Source of the DNA: JAVVHH01 sp050954595
GTDB taxonomy: Bacteria > Pseudomonadota > Alphaproteobacteria > Acetobacterales > Acetobacteraceae
Assembly (NCBI GenBank): GCA_050954595.1
Contig: JBPBQE010000275.1
Location: forward strand, 1-36,594
Length of the DNA stretch: 36,594 bases
Reading direction: 5' to 3'
Under the pieces are notes generated by a model. It searched no databases. It saw only the letters and a list, made by a program, of their open reading frames with translations, and was not told the origin of the DNA. Of the stretch, positions 23,302-30,240 are shown in pieces (positions within the stretch are counted from its first letter, which is position 1; every line of letters begins with the position of its first letter). The position numbers and the translations under genes were made by a program.

Positions 23302-23672
23302 AAACGATCGTTCTAGCCGCTGCCGGCATCCTCGCCCTGGCCGGCACCGCCCACGCCCAGCGCGTCTCCAACATCAGCGGCGCCAAGCTCGGCGACATCT
23401 GCATCAGCAAGTCCGCCGCCCAGCTGGAAGCGTGCAGCGCCTACCTCGACGGTATCTCCGACGCCATCAGCTTCTACCAACACTTGCTGCCGAAGGACGG
23501 CGACAAGGGTAAATTGCCCGACTACGTCTGCGTCCCCGGCCCGACCACCGGCCCGCAACTCCGCGAGAAATACGTCACCTGGCTCCGCGCTCACAGCGAG
23601 GCGCAGAAGCAGCCGGCTGCCCAGGCTGCCATGCGCGCTCTGAACGACAGCTTCGCCTGTGCGGGCGAATAG
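23298..23672 (+). CDS. Exported Rap1a/Tai-family-like protein
   Basis: The 124-residue product has a clear signal peptide cleaved after THA (residue 20) and a small domain with four cysteines (C35, C46, C78, C121). The order LGDICIS...EACSAYLDGISDAI...YVCVPGPTTGPQLREKYVTWLRAHSE...ALNDSFAC fits the Rap1a/Tai domain, named for immunity proteins against type VI amidase effectors. It is also common as single exported proteins with no effector nearby. No effector or secretion gene is seen here, so an immunity role is not supported. It is coupled to purS by ATGA and splits purS from purQ. Confidence 0.78.
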   Translation: MKTIVLAAAGILALAGTAHAQRVSNISGAKLGDICISKSAAQLEACSAYLDGISDAISFYQHLLPKDGDKGKLPDYVCVPGPTTGPQLREKYVTWLRAHSEAQKQPAAQAAMRALNDSFACAGE

Positions 23673-23698
23673 ACGAAATAACGCCGCACCTCTTAGAA

Positions 23699-23741
23699 CC
23701 CTTTCTCATCGGCGGGAGAGGGCAGGGTGAGGATGAGGGTG
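23699..23741. repeat. Palindromic GC-rich element between the Rap1a-like gene and purQ
   Basis: ACCCTTTCTCATC at 23698-23710 can pair imperfectly with GATGAGGGT at 23732-23740. The middle contains GCGGGAGAGGGCAGGGTGAG. The core GCGGGAGAGGG recurs at 36120-36130 downstream of rpsD. These look like members of a dispersed intergenic repeat family of the REP type, common in GC-rich alphaproteobacteria. This copy occupies most of the 114-bp gap before purQ. Confidence 0.5.
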
Positions 23742-23786
23742 GTCGGCCAGGCTGACAGCCCAAACACCTCGAATAGAAAGCGTTTC

Positions 23787-24455
23787 ATGAAAGCAGGCAT
23801 CGTCGTCTTCCCCGGCACTAACCGCGAGCGGGACGTCGCCATCGCCCTCAAACGCGTCACCGGCCAACCGCCGCGCATGATCTTCCACCACGAGTCCGAT
23901 CTCGCCGGCCTAGACCTCATCGTCCTTCCCGGCGGTTTCAGCCACGGCGACTATCTCCGTTGCGGCGCCATGGCCGCCCGAGCCCCCGCCATGACCGCCA
24001 TCCGCGACTTCGCGCAGAAAGGCGGCCATATCCTAGGCATCTGCAACGGTTTCCAGATCCTCACCGAGGCAGGCCTGCTCCCCGGCGCGCTCCTGCGCAA
24101 CGCCGCGCTGCGCTTCCTCTCCCAGGATTGCAACCTCAAAGTCGAGCGTGCCGACACGCCCTATGCCAGCCACTACCAGCCCGGCCAGATCTTCCGCGCA
24201 CCCATGGCACATGGCGACGGCAACTACTTCGCCGATGAGGCCACCCTCGACCGCCTGGAAGGCGAGAACCTCGTCGCCTTTCGCTACGACGGCCCCAACC
24301 CCAACGGCTCCGCCCGCGCCATCGCCGGCATCTACTCGCCCAACCTCCGCATCCTCGGCCTCATGCCGCACCCCGAGGACCTCGTAGACCCCCTGATGGG
24401 CGGCACCGACGGCCTCCCGCTCTTCCAAGGCATGGTCGAAAAGATCTCAGCATGA
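23787..24455 (+). CDS. purQ: Phosphoribosylformylglycinamidine synthase subunit PurQ
   Basis: PurQ is the glutaminase subunit that supplies ammonia to PurL. The 222-residue class I glutamine amidotransferase has KAGIVVFPGTNRERD at the start, LPGGFSHGDYLRCG, the nucleophile cysteine in GICNGFQ (about residue 86), and the catalytic His-Glu in GLMPHPED near the end. The frame is open for 20 more codons upstream through the palindromic repeat, but the family N-terminus begins at ATG 23787. The stop overlaps the purL start (ATGA). Confidence 0.96.
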   Translation: MKAGIVVFPGTNRERDVAIALKRVTGQPPRMIFHHESDLAGLDLIVLPGGFSHGDYLRCGAMAARAPAMTAIRDFAQKGGHILGICNGFQILTEAGLLPGALLRNAALRFLSQDCNLKVERADTPYASHYQPGQIFRAPMAHGDGNYFADEATLDRLEGENLVAFRYDGPNPNGSARAIAGIYSPNLRILGLMPHPEDLVDPLMGGTDGLPLFQGMVEKISA

Positions 24456-26635
24456 CCAAGATCGTTGATGAAAAACTAGCCCGCTCCTTCGGCCTCAGCG
24501 CTGACGAGTACGCCAAGGTGCTGGCCATCATGGGCCGCACCCCGAGCCTCACCGAACTCGGCATTTTCAGCGTCATGTGGTCCGAGCACTGCTCCTACAA
24601 ATCCAGCCGCGTCTGGCTGAAGCAACTTCCCACAACCGCTCCCTGGGTCGTTCACGGCCCCGGCGAGAACGCCGGCGTCATCGACATCGGCCAAGGTCTC
24701 GTCGCCGTCTTTAAGATGGAAAGCCATAACCACCCCAGCTTCATCGAGCCCTACCAGGGTGCCGCCACCGGCGTCGGCGGCATCCTGCGCGACGTGTTCA
24801 CCATGGGCGCCCGGCCGATCGCCAACCTCAACGCGCTCCGCTTCGGCCTGCCCAGCGACCCCAGGACCCGCCGGGTCGTGGATGGCGTCGTCCGCGGCGT
24901 CGGTGGCTACGGCAACTGCGTCGGCGTCCCCACCGTCGGCGGCGAGGTCAACTTCCACGCCGCCTATAACGGCAACCCGCTGGTCAACGCCATGACCGTC
25001 GGCATCGCTCCCAAGGACCGCATCTTCCTCAGCGCCGCCGCCGGTATCGGCAACCCGGTGATCTACGTCGGCTCCAAGACCGGCCGCGACGGCATCCACG
25101 GCGCCACCATGGCATCGGCCGAATTCGGCGCCGACAGCGAGGAAAAGCGCCCCACCGTGCAGGTCGGCGACCCCTTCACCGAGAAACTCCTCATCGAAGC
25201 CTGCCTCGAACTGATGCAGACCGACGCCATCGTCGCCATCCAGGACATGGGCGCCGCCGGGCTGACCAGCTCGTCAGTCGAGATGGCCGGCAAGGGCGGC
25301 GTCGGCATCGAGCTGAACCTCGACCACTGCCCCCAGCGCGAATCCGAGATGACCGCCTACGAGATGATGCTGTCCGAGAGCCAGGAGCGCATGCTCATGG
25401 TCCTTCGCCCCGACCGCCAGGACGTCGCCCGCGCTATTTTCGACAAGTGGGAACTCGACTTCGCCGTTATCGGCCACCTGACCGACACCGGCCACATCGT
25501 CGTCAAGCATAACGGCCAGGTCGAAGCCGACATCCCCCTCGACCCCCTGGCTGAACAAGCCCCTCTCTATCATCGCCCTCACGCCCCAACCCCAAAGCGT
25601 GCCCCCCTGGGCGACGTGGCCGACCCCATCGGCATCAGCCCCGCATTGTTAAAACTGATCGCCTGCCCGGACCTCTGCTCCCGCGCCTGGATTTGGAACC
25701 AGTACGACAGCACCATCGGCGGCCAGACCGTCCGCCGACCCGGCGCCGCCGATGCCGCCGTCGTCCGCATCGACGACCATGACCTCGCTTTGGCCATGAC
25801 CACCGACTGCACCCCCCGCTACTGCCAGGCCGACCCGGAGGAGGGCGGCAAGCAAGCCGTCGCCGAAGCCTGGCGCAACCTCTGCGCCGTCGGTGCCCGC
25901 CCGTTGGCCATCACCGACAACATGAACTTCGGCAACCCCGAGAAGCCCGAGATCATGGGCCAGTTCGCCGCCGCCATCCAAGGCATGGGCGACGCCTGCC
26001 GCGCCCTCGACTTCCCCGTCGTGAGCGGCAACGTCAGCCTTTATAACGAGACCGAAGGCACCGGCATCCTCCCCACGCCCGCCATCGGCGGCGTCGGCGT
26101 CCTCGACGATGCCGCGACCGCGACCGGCATTGCCCTTCCCGAAGGCGCCTCTCTCGTCGCCATCGGCGCCGACGGCACCTGGCTCGGCCAATCCCTCTGG
26201 CTCCGCGAGATCGCTGGCCGCGAAGAAGGCCCGCCGCCCAAGGTCGACCTTCGCGCCGAACGCGCTGCCGGCGACTTCGTCCGCGCCCGCATCGGTGCCG
26301 GCCAGGTCCTCGCCTGTCACGACGTCTCCGATGGCGGCTTGCTCGTCGCCATCGTGGAGATGGTCATGGCCAGCGGCGTCGGCGCCACGGTCGAAGCCGC
26401 GCCCCACGGGACCGTCCCGCACGCCTACTGGTTCGGCGAAGACCAGGGCCGCTACGTCCTGGCCGTTACCGACGCCGACGCCACGGTCGCCGCCGCGAAA
26501 GCAGCCGGCATTCCGGCTCGCCATCTCGGCCAGGCCGGCGGCCCCGGTTTGACACTGGGGGATGACGAACCCATATCGGTCGTCAGCCTACGGGAGGCGC
26601 ATGAGCGCTTTTTCCCGGAATGGATGCGGAGCTGA
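24452..26635 (+). CDS. purL: Phosphoribosylformylglycinamidine synthase subunit PurL
   Basis: This is the synthetase subunit of FGAM synthase. Its 727 residues are the small PurL type that needs separate PurS and PurQ, unlike the 1,300-residue enterobacterial fusion. Motifs in order are VMWSEHCSYKSSR (about 42-54) with the catalytic histidine, VFKMESHNHPS, GAATGVGGILRDVFTMGARPIA, DMGAAGLTSSS, and in the second half DNMNFGNPEKPEIM and CHDVSDGGLLVA. It overlaps purQ by 4 bp. The Shine-Dalgarno sequence of the following bolA gene overlaps the purL end. Confidence 0.97.
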   Translation: MTKIVDEKLARSFGLSADEYAKVLAIMGRTPSLTELGIFSVMWSEHCSYKSSRVWLKQLPTTAPWVVHGPGENAGVIDIGQGLVAVFKMESHNHPSFIEPYQGAATGVGGILRDVFTMGARPIANLNALRFGLPSDPRTRRVVDGVVRGVGGYGNCVGVPTVGGEVNFHAAYNGNPLVNAMTVGIAPKDRIFLSAAAGIGNPVIYVGSKTGRDGIHGATMASAEFGADSEEKRPTVQVGDPFTEKLLIEACLELMQTDAIVAIQDMGAAGLTSSSVEMAGKGGVGIELNLDHCPQRESEMTAYEMMLSESQERMLMVLRPDRQDVARAIFDKWELDFAVIGHLTDTGHIVVKHNGQVEADIPLDPLAEQAPLYHRPHAPTPKRAPLGDVADPIGISPALLKLIACPDLCSRAWIWNQYDSTIGGQTVRRPGAADAAVVRIDDHDLALAMTTDCTPRYCQADPEEGGKQAVAEAWRNLCAVGARPLAITDNMNFGNPEKPEIMGQFAAAIQGMGDACRALDFPVVSGNVSLYNETEGTGILPTPAIGGVGVLDDAATATGIALPEGASLVAIGADGTWLGQSLWLREIAGREEGPPPKVDLRAERAAGDFVRARIGAGQVLACHDVSDGGLLVAIVEMVMASGVGATVEAAPHGTVPHAYWFGEDQGRYVLAVTDADATVAAAKAAGIPARHLGQAGGPGLTLGDDEPISVVSLREAHERFFPEWMRS

Positions 26636-26639
26636 CCCG

Positions 26640-26873
26640 ATGCCGATGGTGGCGAGCGATATCGAAGCGATGATCAAGGCGGCCCTCCCGGATGCCGCGG
26701 TCACGATCCAGGACCTCGCCGGTGACGGCGATCACTACGCCGCAACCGTCGTCAGCGAAGCCTTCCGCGGCATCTCCCGCGTCAAGCAGCACCAGATGGT
26801 CTATGCCGCGCTCCAGGGCCGCATGGGCGGCGTGCTGCACGCGCTCGCGTTGACGACCAACCTTCCCGAATAA
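26640..26873 (+). CDS. BolA family protein
   Basis: This 77-residue protein has the BolA fold signature: DIEAMIKAALPDAAVTIQDLAGDGDHYAATVVS followed by SRVKQHQMVYAALQGRMGGVLHALALTT, where the late histidine is a likely cluster ligand. BolA/IbaG proteins pair with CGFS monothiol glutaredoxins to bind a shared 2Fe-2S cluster, and such a glutaredoxin gene follows after 9 bp. I chose ATG 26640 because GGAG lies eight bases before it, overlapping the purL stop. An ATG two codons in is also possible. A DNA-binding role is less likely than Fe-S trafficking in this context. Confidence 0.92.
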   Translation: MPMVASDIEAMIKAALPDAAVTIQDLAGDGDHYAATVVSEAFRGISRVKQHQMVYAALQGRMGGVLHALALTTNLPE

Positions 26874-26882
26874 GGAGCCCTC

Positions 26883-27221
26883 ATGTCCGACACCGCCGCC
26901 GTACGCATCCAGAACGAGATCAGCACCAACAAGGTGATGCTGTTCATGAAGGGCAACGCGATGTTCCCGCAATGCGGCTTCAGCGCCCGCGTTGTCCAAA
27001 TCCTTACCCACATGGGCGTCCCGTTCCAGACCGCCAACGTCCTCGAGGATGCCGGTCTGCGCGAAGGCATCAAGGAATTCAGCAACTGGCCGACCATTCC
27101 GCAGCTCTATGTCGACGGTGAGTTCGTCGGCGGTTGCGACATCATCACCGAGATGTACCAGTCCGGCGAGCTCGAGAGCTTGATGAAGGAAAAGGGCGTC
27201 CCGCACCAAGCCGAAGCCTAA
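26883..27221 (+). CDS. grxD: Monothiol glutaredoxin, CGFS (Grx4) type
   Basis: The 112-residue protein carries the CGFS active site at residues 31-34 in KGNAMFPQCGFSARVVQIL. The WPTIPQLYVDGEFVGGCDI segment follows, with the cis-proline and glutathione-binding residues, and a typical C-terminus. Such proteins carry and deliver 2Fe-2S clusters with BolA partners and glutathione rather than reducing disulfides. AAGGAG precedes the ATG. The bolA-grxD pairing downstream of purL recurs in alphaproteobacteria, and PurL/PurF-type enzymes are not known clients, so the linkage may be only positional. Confidence 0.96.
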   Translation: MSDTAAVRIQNEISTNKVMLFMKGNAMFPQCGFSARVVQILTHMGVPFQTANVLEDAGLREGIKEFSNWPTIPQLYVDGEFVGGCDIITEMYQSGELESLMKEKGVPHQAEA

Positions 27222-27223
27222 AG

Positions 27224-27901
27224 TTGATTCCGGCCGCCGCCTTCGACTTCCTCCGAGGGTTGGCGGCCAACAACGAGCGACCCTGGTTCGAGACGAACCG
27301 CTCCACCTACGAAACCGCCGTTAAGCAACCCGTCACCGCACTCATCGCTGCCGTGACCACCGAACTCACCAAGCGCGGCCTGCCGCTCGAAGGTGACCCG
27401 AAGCGATCCGCTTTTCGCATCCACCGCGACGTGCGCTTCAGCCACAACAAGAGCCCTTATAAGACCAACGTCGGCGTGGTCTGGTATCGCCAGGGCAGCT
27501 CCAAGGGTGGACCCGGCGTGCTCTACTTTCACCTCGGTCCCGCCGGTTGCTTCGTCGGCGCCGCCTTCTGGCACCCCGAACCCGACATCCTCGACAGCAT
27601 CCGAGAGCGTATCCGCGTCCACCCCGACCGCTTCGCCGAGATGGAGGCCGCGCTCGCCGCCGCCAAGCTACGCCTTGAGGATGCCGGCCGACTGACCCGC
27701 ATGCCCAAGGGCTTCGAGGACCTCAAGAACACGCCGTTCGATCCGGCCCTCCGCCTCAAGGATTTCATCGTCCGCCGCCCGCTCACCGACCGCGTCGTGC
27801 AGGGCAGGGCGCTCCCCACCAAGATCGTTGACCTCGCCGAACAGGCGCTGCCGCTGCTCCGCTTTGGCTGGGCCGCCGTCGACGAGGCCGCGCAACCCTA
27901 G
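27224..27901 (+). CDS. DUF2461 family protein
   Basis: This 225-residue protein belongs to the DUF2461 (TIGR02453) family of unknown function. The start is taken as TTG 27224, two bases after the grxD stop, because translation from there gives MIPAAAFDFLRGLAANNERPWFETNR, which fits the family N-terminus. The longer open frame to 27134 runs inside grxD. The conserved FRIHRDVRFSHNKSPYKTNVG is near residues 63-83, and YFHLGP and RMPKGF follow. No catalytic residues can be assigned. It may be co-transcribed with bolA-grxD. Confidence 0.88.
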   Translation: MIPAAAFDFLRGLAANNERPWFETNRSTYETAVKQPVTALIAAVTTELTKRGLPLEGDPKRSAFRIHRDVRFSHNKSPYKTNVGVVWYRQGSSKGGPGVLYFHLGPAGCFVGAAFWHPEPDILDSIRERIRVHPDRFAEMEAALAAAKLRLEDAGRLTRMPKGFEDLKNTPFDPALRLKDFIVRRPLTDRVVQGRALPTKIVDLAEQALPLLRFGWAAVDEAAQP

Positions 27902-27912
27902 AAAGGAACCTC

Positions 27913-28788
27913 GTGATCCCTGTTCAGCAGATCCCCGGCATCATCCACCGCCGGGTCGGCGAGATCGTCGTGACCGCCCTGAGCGACGGCTATCTCGACG
28001 GCTCCCTTGACGTTCTCCGCAACATCGAGGCAACCGAGGCAGCCGACCTCGTCCGCGCTGCCTTCCGCCCGGTCCCGCGCCGCACCTCGGTCAATTGCTA
28101 CCTTGTCCGCACCGCCGGTCGTACCGTGCTCATCGACACCGGCTGCGGCGACACGATGCAGGCCACCGCGGGTCGGCTCTTCGCCAATCTGGATGCCGCC
28201 GGCGTCCCGCTCGCGGAGATCGACACGATCCTGCTGACCCACATGCACGGTGACCATTCCAACGGCCTGACCGACGCCGCCGGCCAAGCGCTATTCCCGA
28301 ACGCGACCGTGTCGATGCACGCGGCCGAATGGGCCTACTGGAGCGACGGCTCCAACCTGGCCGAAGTCCAGCGCAGCGGCCGTGGCGTGCCGTATTTCGA
28401 TACTGCCCAACGCCAGATGGCTCCTTACCTCGACCGCCTCGACCTGTTCGAGTCCGGCGAAATCGCCCCCGGCATCACCGCCGTGCCGCTGCCGGGTCAT
28501 ACCCCGGGTCACACCGGATACCGTATCGGATCCGGCGCCGACAGCCTGCTGATCTGGGGCGATATCGCCCACGTTCCCGAGGTGCAGATCCCCCGTCCCG
28601 ACGTCACCGTCATCTACGACGTTGACCCGGCCCAAGCCGAAGCCTCCCGCCGCCGCATCCTCGCCGAGACCGCCGCCGCCGGCCAACTCCTCGCCGGTAT
28701 GCACCTGCACTTCCCCGGCTACGCCCATGTCACCCAGGACGGCACAGCCTACCGCCTGGTGCCCGAGCCCTGGCGCCAGGAAATGTAA
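27913..28788 (+). CDS. Metallo-beta-lactamase-fold hydrolase (AiiA/AttM-like group)
   Basis: A GTG start at 27913 follows AAAGGAA and yields 291 residues. Metal-binding motifs are HMHGDH (H110, H112, D114, H115), the later histidine in LPGHTPGH, the aspartate in WGDIAH and a final HLHFPGY. The family contains N-acyl homoserine lactonases, other lactonases and esterases; the subgroup with an N-terminal extension and YFDTAQR-like central segment is often annotated simply as MBL-fold hydrolase. There is no signal peptide. Quorum quenching is possible but not shown. It is 11 bp from the DUF2461 gene, so probably the last of that transcript. Confidence 0.9.
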   Translation: MIPVQQIPGIIHRRVGEIVVTALSDGYLDGSLDVLRNIEATEAADLVRAAFRPVPRRTSVNCYLVRTAGRTVLIDTGCGDTMQATAGRLFANLDAAGVPLAEIDTILLTHMHGDHSNGLTDAAGQALFPNATVSMHAAEWAYWSDGSNLAEVQRSGRGVPYFDTAQRQMAPYLDRLDLFESGEIAPGITAVPLPGHTPGHTGYRIGSGADSLLIWGDIAHVPEVQIPRPDVTVIYDVDPAQAEASRRRILAETAAAGQLLAGMHLHFPGYAHVTQDGTAYRLVPEPWRQEM

Positions 28789-28799
28789 TGGTAACCGTA

Positions 28800-28820
28800 G
28801 GGTGGGTCGACGACCCACCC
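28800..28820. terminator. Perfect 9-bp palindrome between convergent genes
   Basis: GGGTGGGTC at 28800-28808 and GACCCACCC at 28812-28820 enclose a three-base loop. It lies 12 bp after the hydrolase stop and 28 bp before the end of the convergent MetX-like gene, so it could terminate both transcripts. No T-run follows on either side. Similar GTAGGGTGGGT elements occur as dispersed intergenic repeats in other alphaproteobacteria, by recollection. Confidence 0.5.
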
Positions 28821-28847
28821 TCGCTCGCCGTCGCCGAGCCGCGAGAC

Positions 28848-29843
28848 TCAGCCCAACCCGTCCCGAACGGCCTTTGCCAAGAACGCCAAATCCTCCGGAA
28901 TGACGTTCGGGTTGCCGGCCCGATGCCCCCAGATGCTCTCGATCGGCCGCAACTCGCCGTGGTGCAGGAACGGCAATTCCGCCGCGTTGTCCGCCACTCG
29001 AAAATACAGATCCGTCGTGCAGGGTAACAACGTCACCCCCGCTTCGATCCGGCCCAGCGCCGCCCCGAGATCCCCGCCATCGGCAATGTCCGCCTCCCGC
29101 CAGGCCAGCGCCTGCGCATACAGGTTCGCCGCCCGCCGTGCCGAGAACCGATCGACCCATTGCTCCTGCACGAAGCTCGTCAGGTCTGCCGCTCCCAAGA
29201 CCGTCCGATACAGCCCGGCCCGGTAGAAATCCTGGCTCAACCCCCAGCCCGCATAGATCGTGCCGAACGCCCGCAGGGCCGCCTTCGGCTCGCTCGAGAA
29301 CCGTCCGTTGCCCAGGTGCTCCGGCGCTGCTTCCAGCGTGGCCAACAAACTGGATAGGAACACCTGGTTATGATCCGCCGTTCGCGCGCTGCCGCAGACG
29401 ACGAAAGCATGGCCGACCATCGCCGGATACCGCGCCGCCCAGTGATACGCCTGGATTCCACCCATCGAGAACCCATACACCGCCGCCACCTGGCTCACGC
29501 CGAACTGCTCCGTCACCAGCCGGTGCTGCGCCCTGACGTTGTCGCCCATGGTGACCAGGGCAGGATAATCGGCCGTCTCCGCCGCACCCGACGAGACCCC
29601 GTTGGAGAACATGTCGATCGCAACGATGCACCACCGGGTCGGGTCCAGGATCTTGTCCGGCCCGATCGACCATGCCAGGTCGCCGTGCTGCGCACTGTAA
29701 CTGCTGGGATAGACGATCAGGTTGTCCCGCGCCGTATTGAGCGTGCCGTGCCGCTCCCAGCCGATCTGCGCCCCCTTGATCACGCCGCCGCGTTCGACCT
29801 CGAAATCACCCAGGCTGAAGCTGCCGACCTCCCGCTCCCACAT
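28848..29843 (-). CDS. MetX-like alpha/beta hydrolase (homoserine acetyltransferase family)
   Basis: This 331-residue alpha/beta-hydrolase has the architecture of homoserine O-acetyltransferases: an N-terminal FEVERGGVIKGAQIGWERHGTLN strand region, DPTRWCIVAIDMFSNGVSSG, the nucleophile elbow GFSMGG (about 143-148), and the terminal SIWGHRAGN segment with the probable catalytic histidine. True MetX usually ends in GHDAFL, and here the histidine is followed by RAGNP, so a hydrolase acting on another acyl substrate is more likely. It starts one base after the AtzH-like stop, with GGAGG eight bases before its ATG. It is third in the amidase operon. Confidence 0.82.
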   Translation of the reverse strand: MWEREVGSFSLGDFEVERGGVIKGAQIGWERHGTLNTARDNLIVYPSSYSAQHGDLAWSIGPDKILDPTRWCIVAIDMFSNGVSSGAAETADYPALVTMGDNVRAQHRLVTEQFGVSQVAAVYGFSMGGIQAYHWAARYPAMVGHAFVVCGSARTADHNQVFLSSLLATLEAAPEHLGNGRFSSEPKAALRAFGTIYAGWGLSQDFYRAGLYRTVLGAADLTSFVQEQWVDRFSARRAANLYAQALAWREADIADGGDLGAALGRIEAGVTLLPCTTDLYFRVADNAAELPFLHHGELRPIESIWGHRAGNPNVIPEDLAFLAKAVRDGLG

Positions 29844-29844
29844 G

Positions 29845-30240
29845 CTACCAGCCTCCCTCCGGCATCAGCGACACATGCGCCGACACGATCTTCCAGCCGA
29901 GATCGGCGAACCGCACCCAGGTCTGGCTCTGCCGTCCGATCCCATCGCGCCCCTTCGGCCGGTACTCGAGATTGATCGTGGCCAGATCGGACCCCAGCGT
30001 CAGGATCTCCCGCCGGATCCACTCGCCCTTGGTACCCCCCGGCGCCGCCGCGACGCGCGAGGCGTGAATCGCGTCGAACCCGTAGCCATTATCCTTCAAC
30101 GAATACCGGATCGTGTGCGGGCTATCCCAGAACATCGAATCCAGCACCGCCACGTCCTTGTCGATCAGCGCTTGTTCGTAGCGCTCGAACAGCGCGGACA
30201 ACTCGGCCACGATCTCGGTCCGGTTCGGCGTAGTGTCCAT
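29845..30240 (-). CDS. AtzH/HpxZ-like protein (DUF3225)
   Basis: This 131-residue protein matches the AtzH-like/DUF3225 group with its SnoaL/NTF2 fold: LFERYEQALIDKDVAVLDSMFWDSPHTIRYSLKDNGYGFDAIHA...RVAAAPGG...RREILTLGSDLATINLEYR...GRQSQTWVRF...GWKIVSAHVS. Relatives include HpxZ of oxalurate catabolism and AtzH, a small amidase-type enzyme encoded beside the biuret hydrolase AtzE. The ATG directly abuts the amidase TGA, with GGAGG just upstream inside the amidase gene. Its pairing with an amidase is the typical context. The substrate is unknown. Confidence 0.87.
   Translation of the reverse strand: MDTTPNRTEIVAELSALFERYEQALIDKDVAVLDSMFWDSPHTIRYSLKDNGYGFDAIHASRVAAAPGGTKGEWIRREILTLGSDLATINLEYRPKGRDGIGRQSQTWVRFADLGWKIVSAHVSLMPEGGW

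Noticed and set aside
23298..23672. Type VI immunity module based on the Rap1a/Tai-like protein
   Set aside because: No effector, VgrG, Hcp or Tss gene is in the window, and the gene lies in a purine operon.
23727..23786. 20-codon N-terminal extension of PurQ
   Set aside because: It is encoded by the palindromic repeat and does not resemble PurQ; the family N-terminus begins at ATG 23787.
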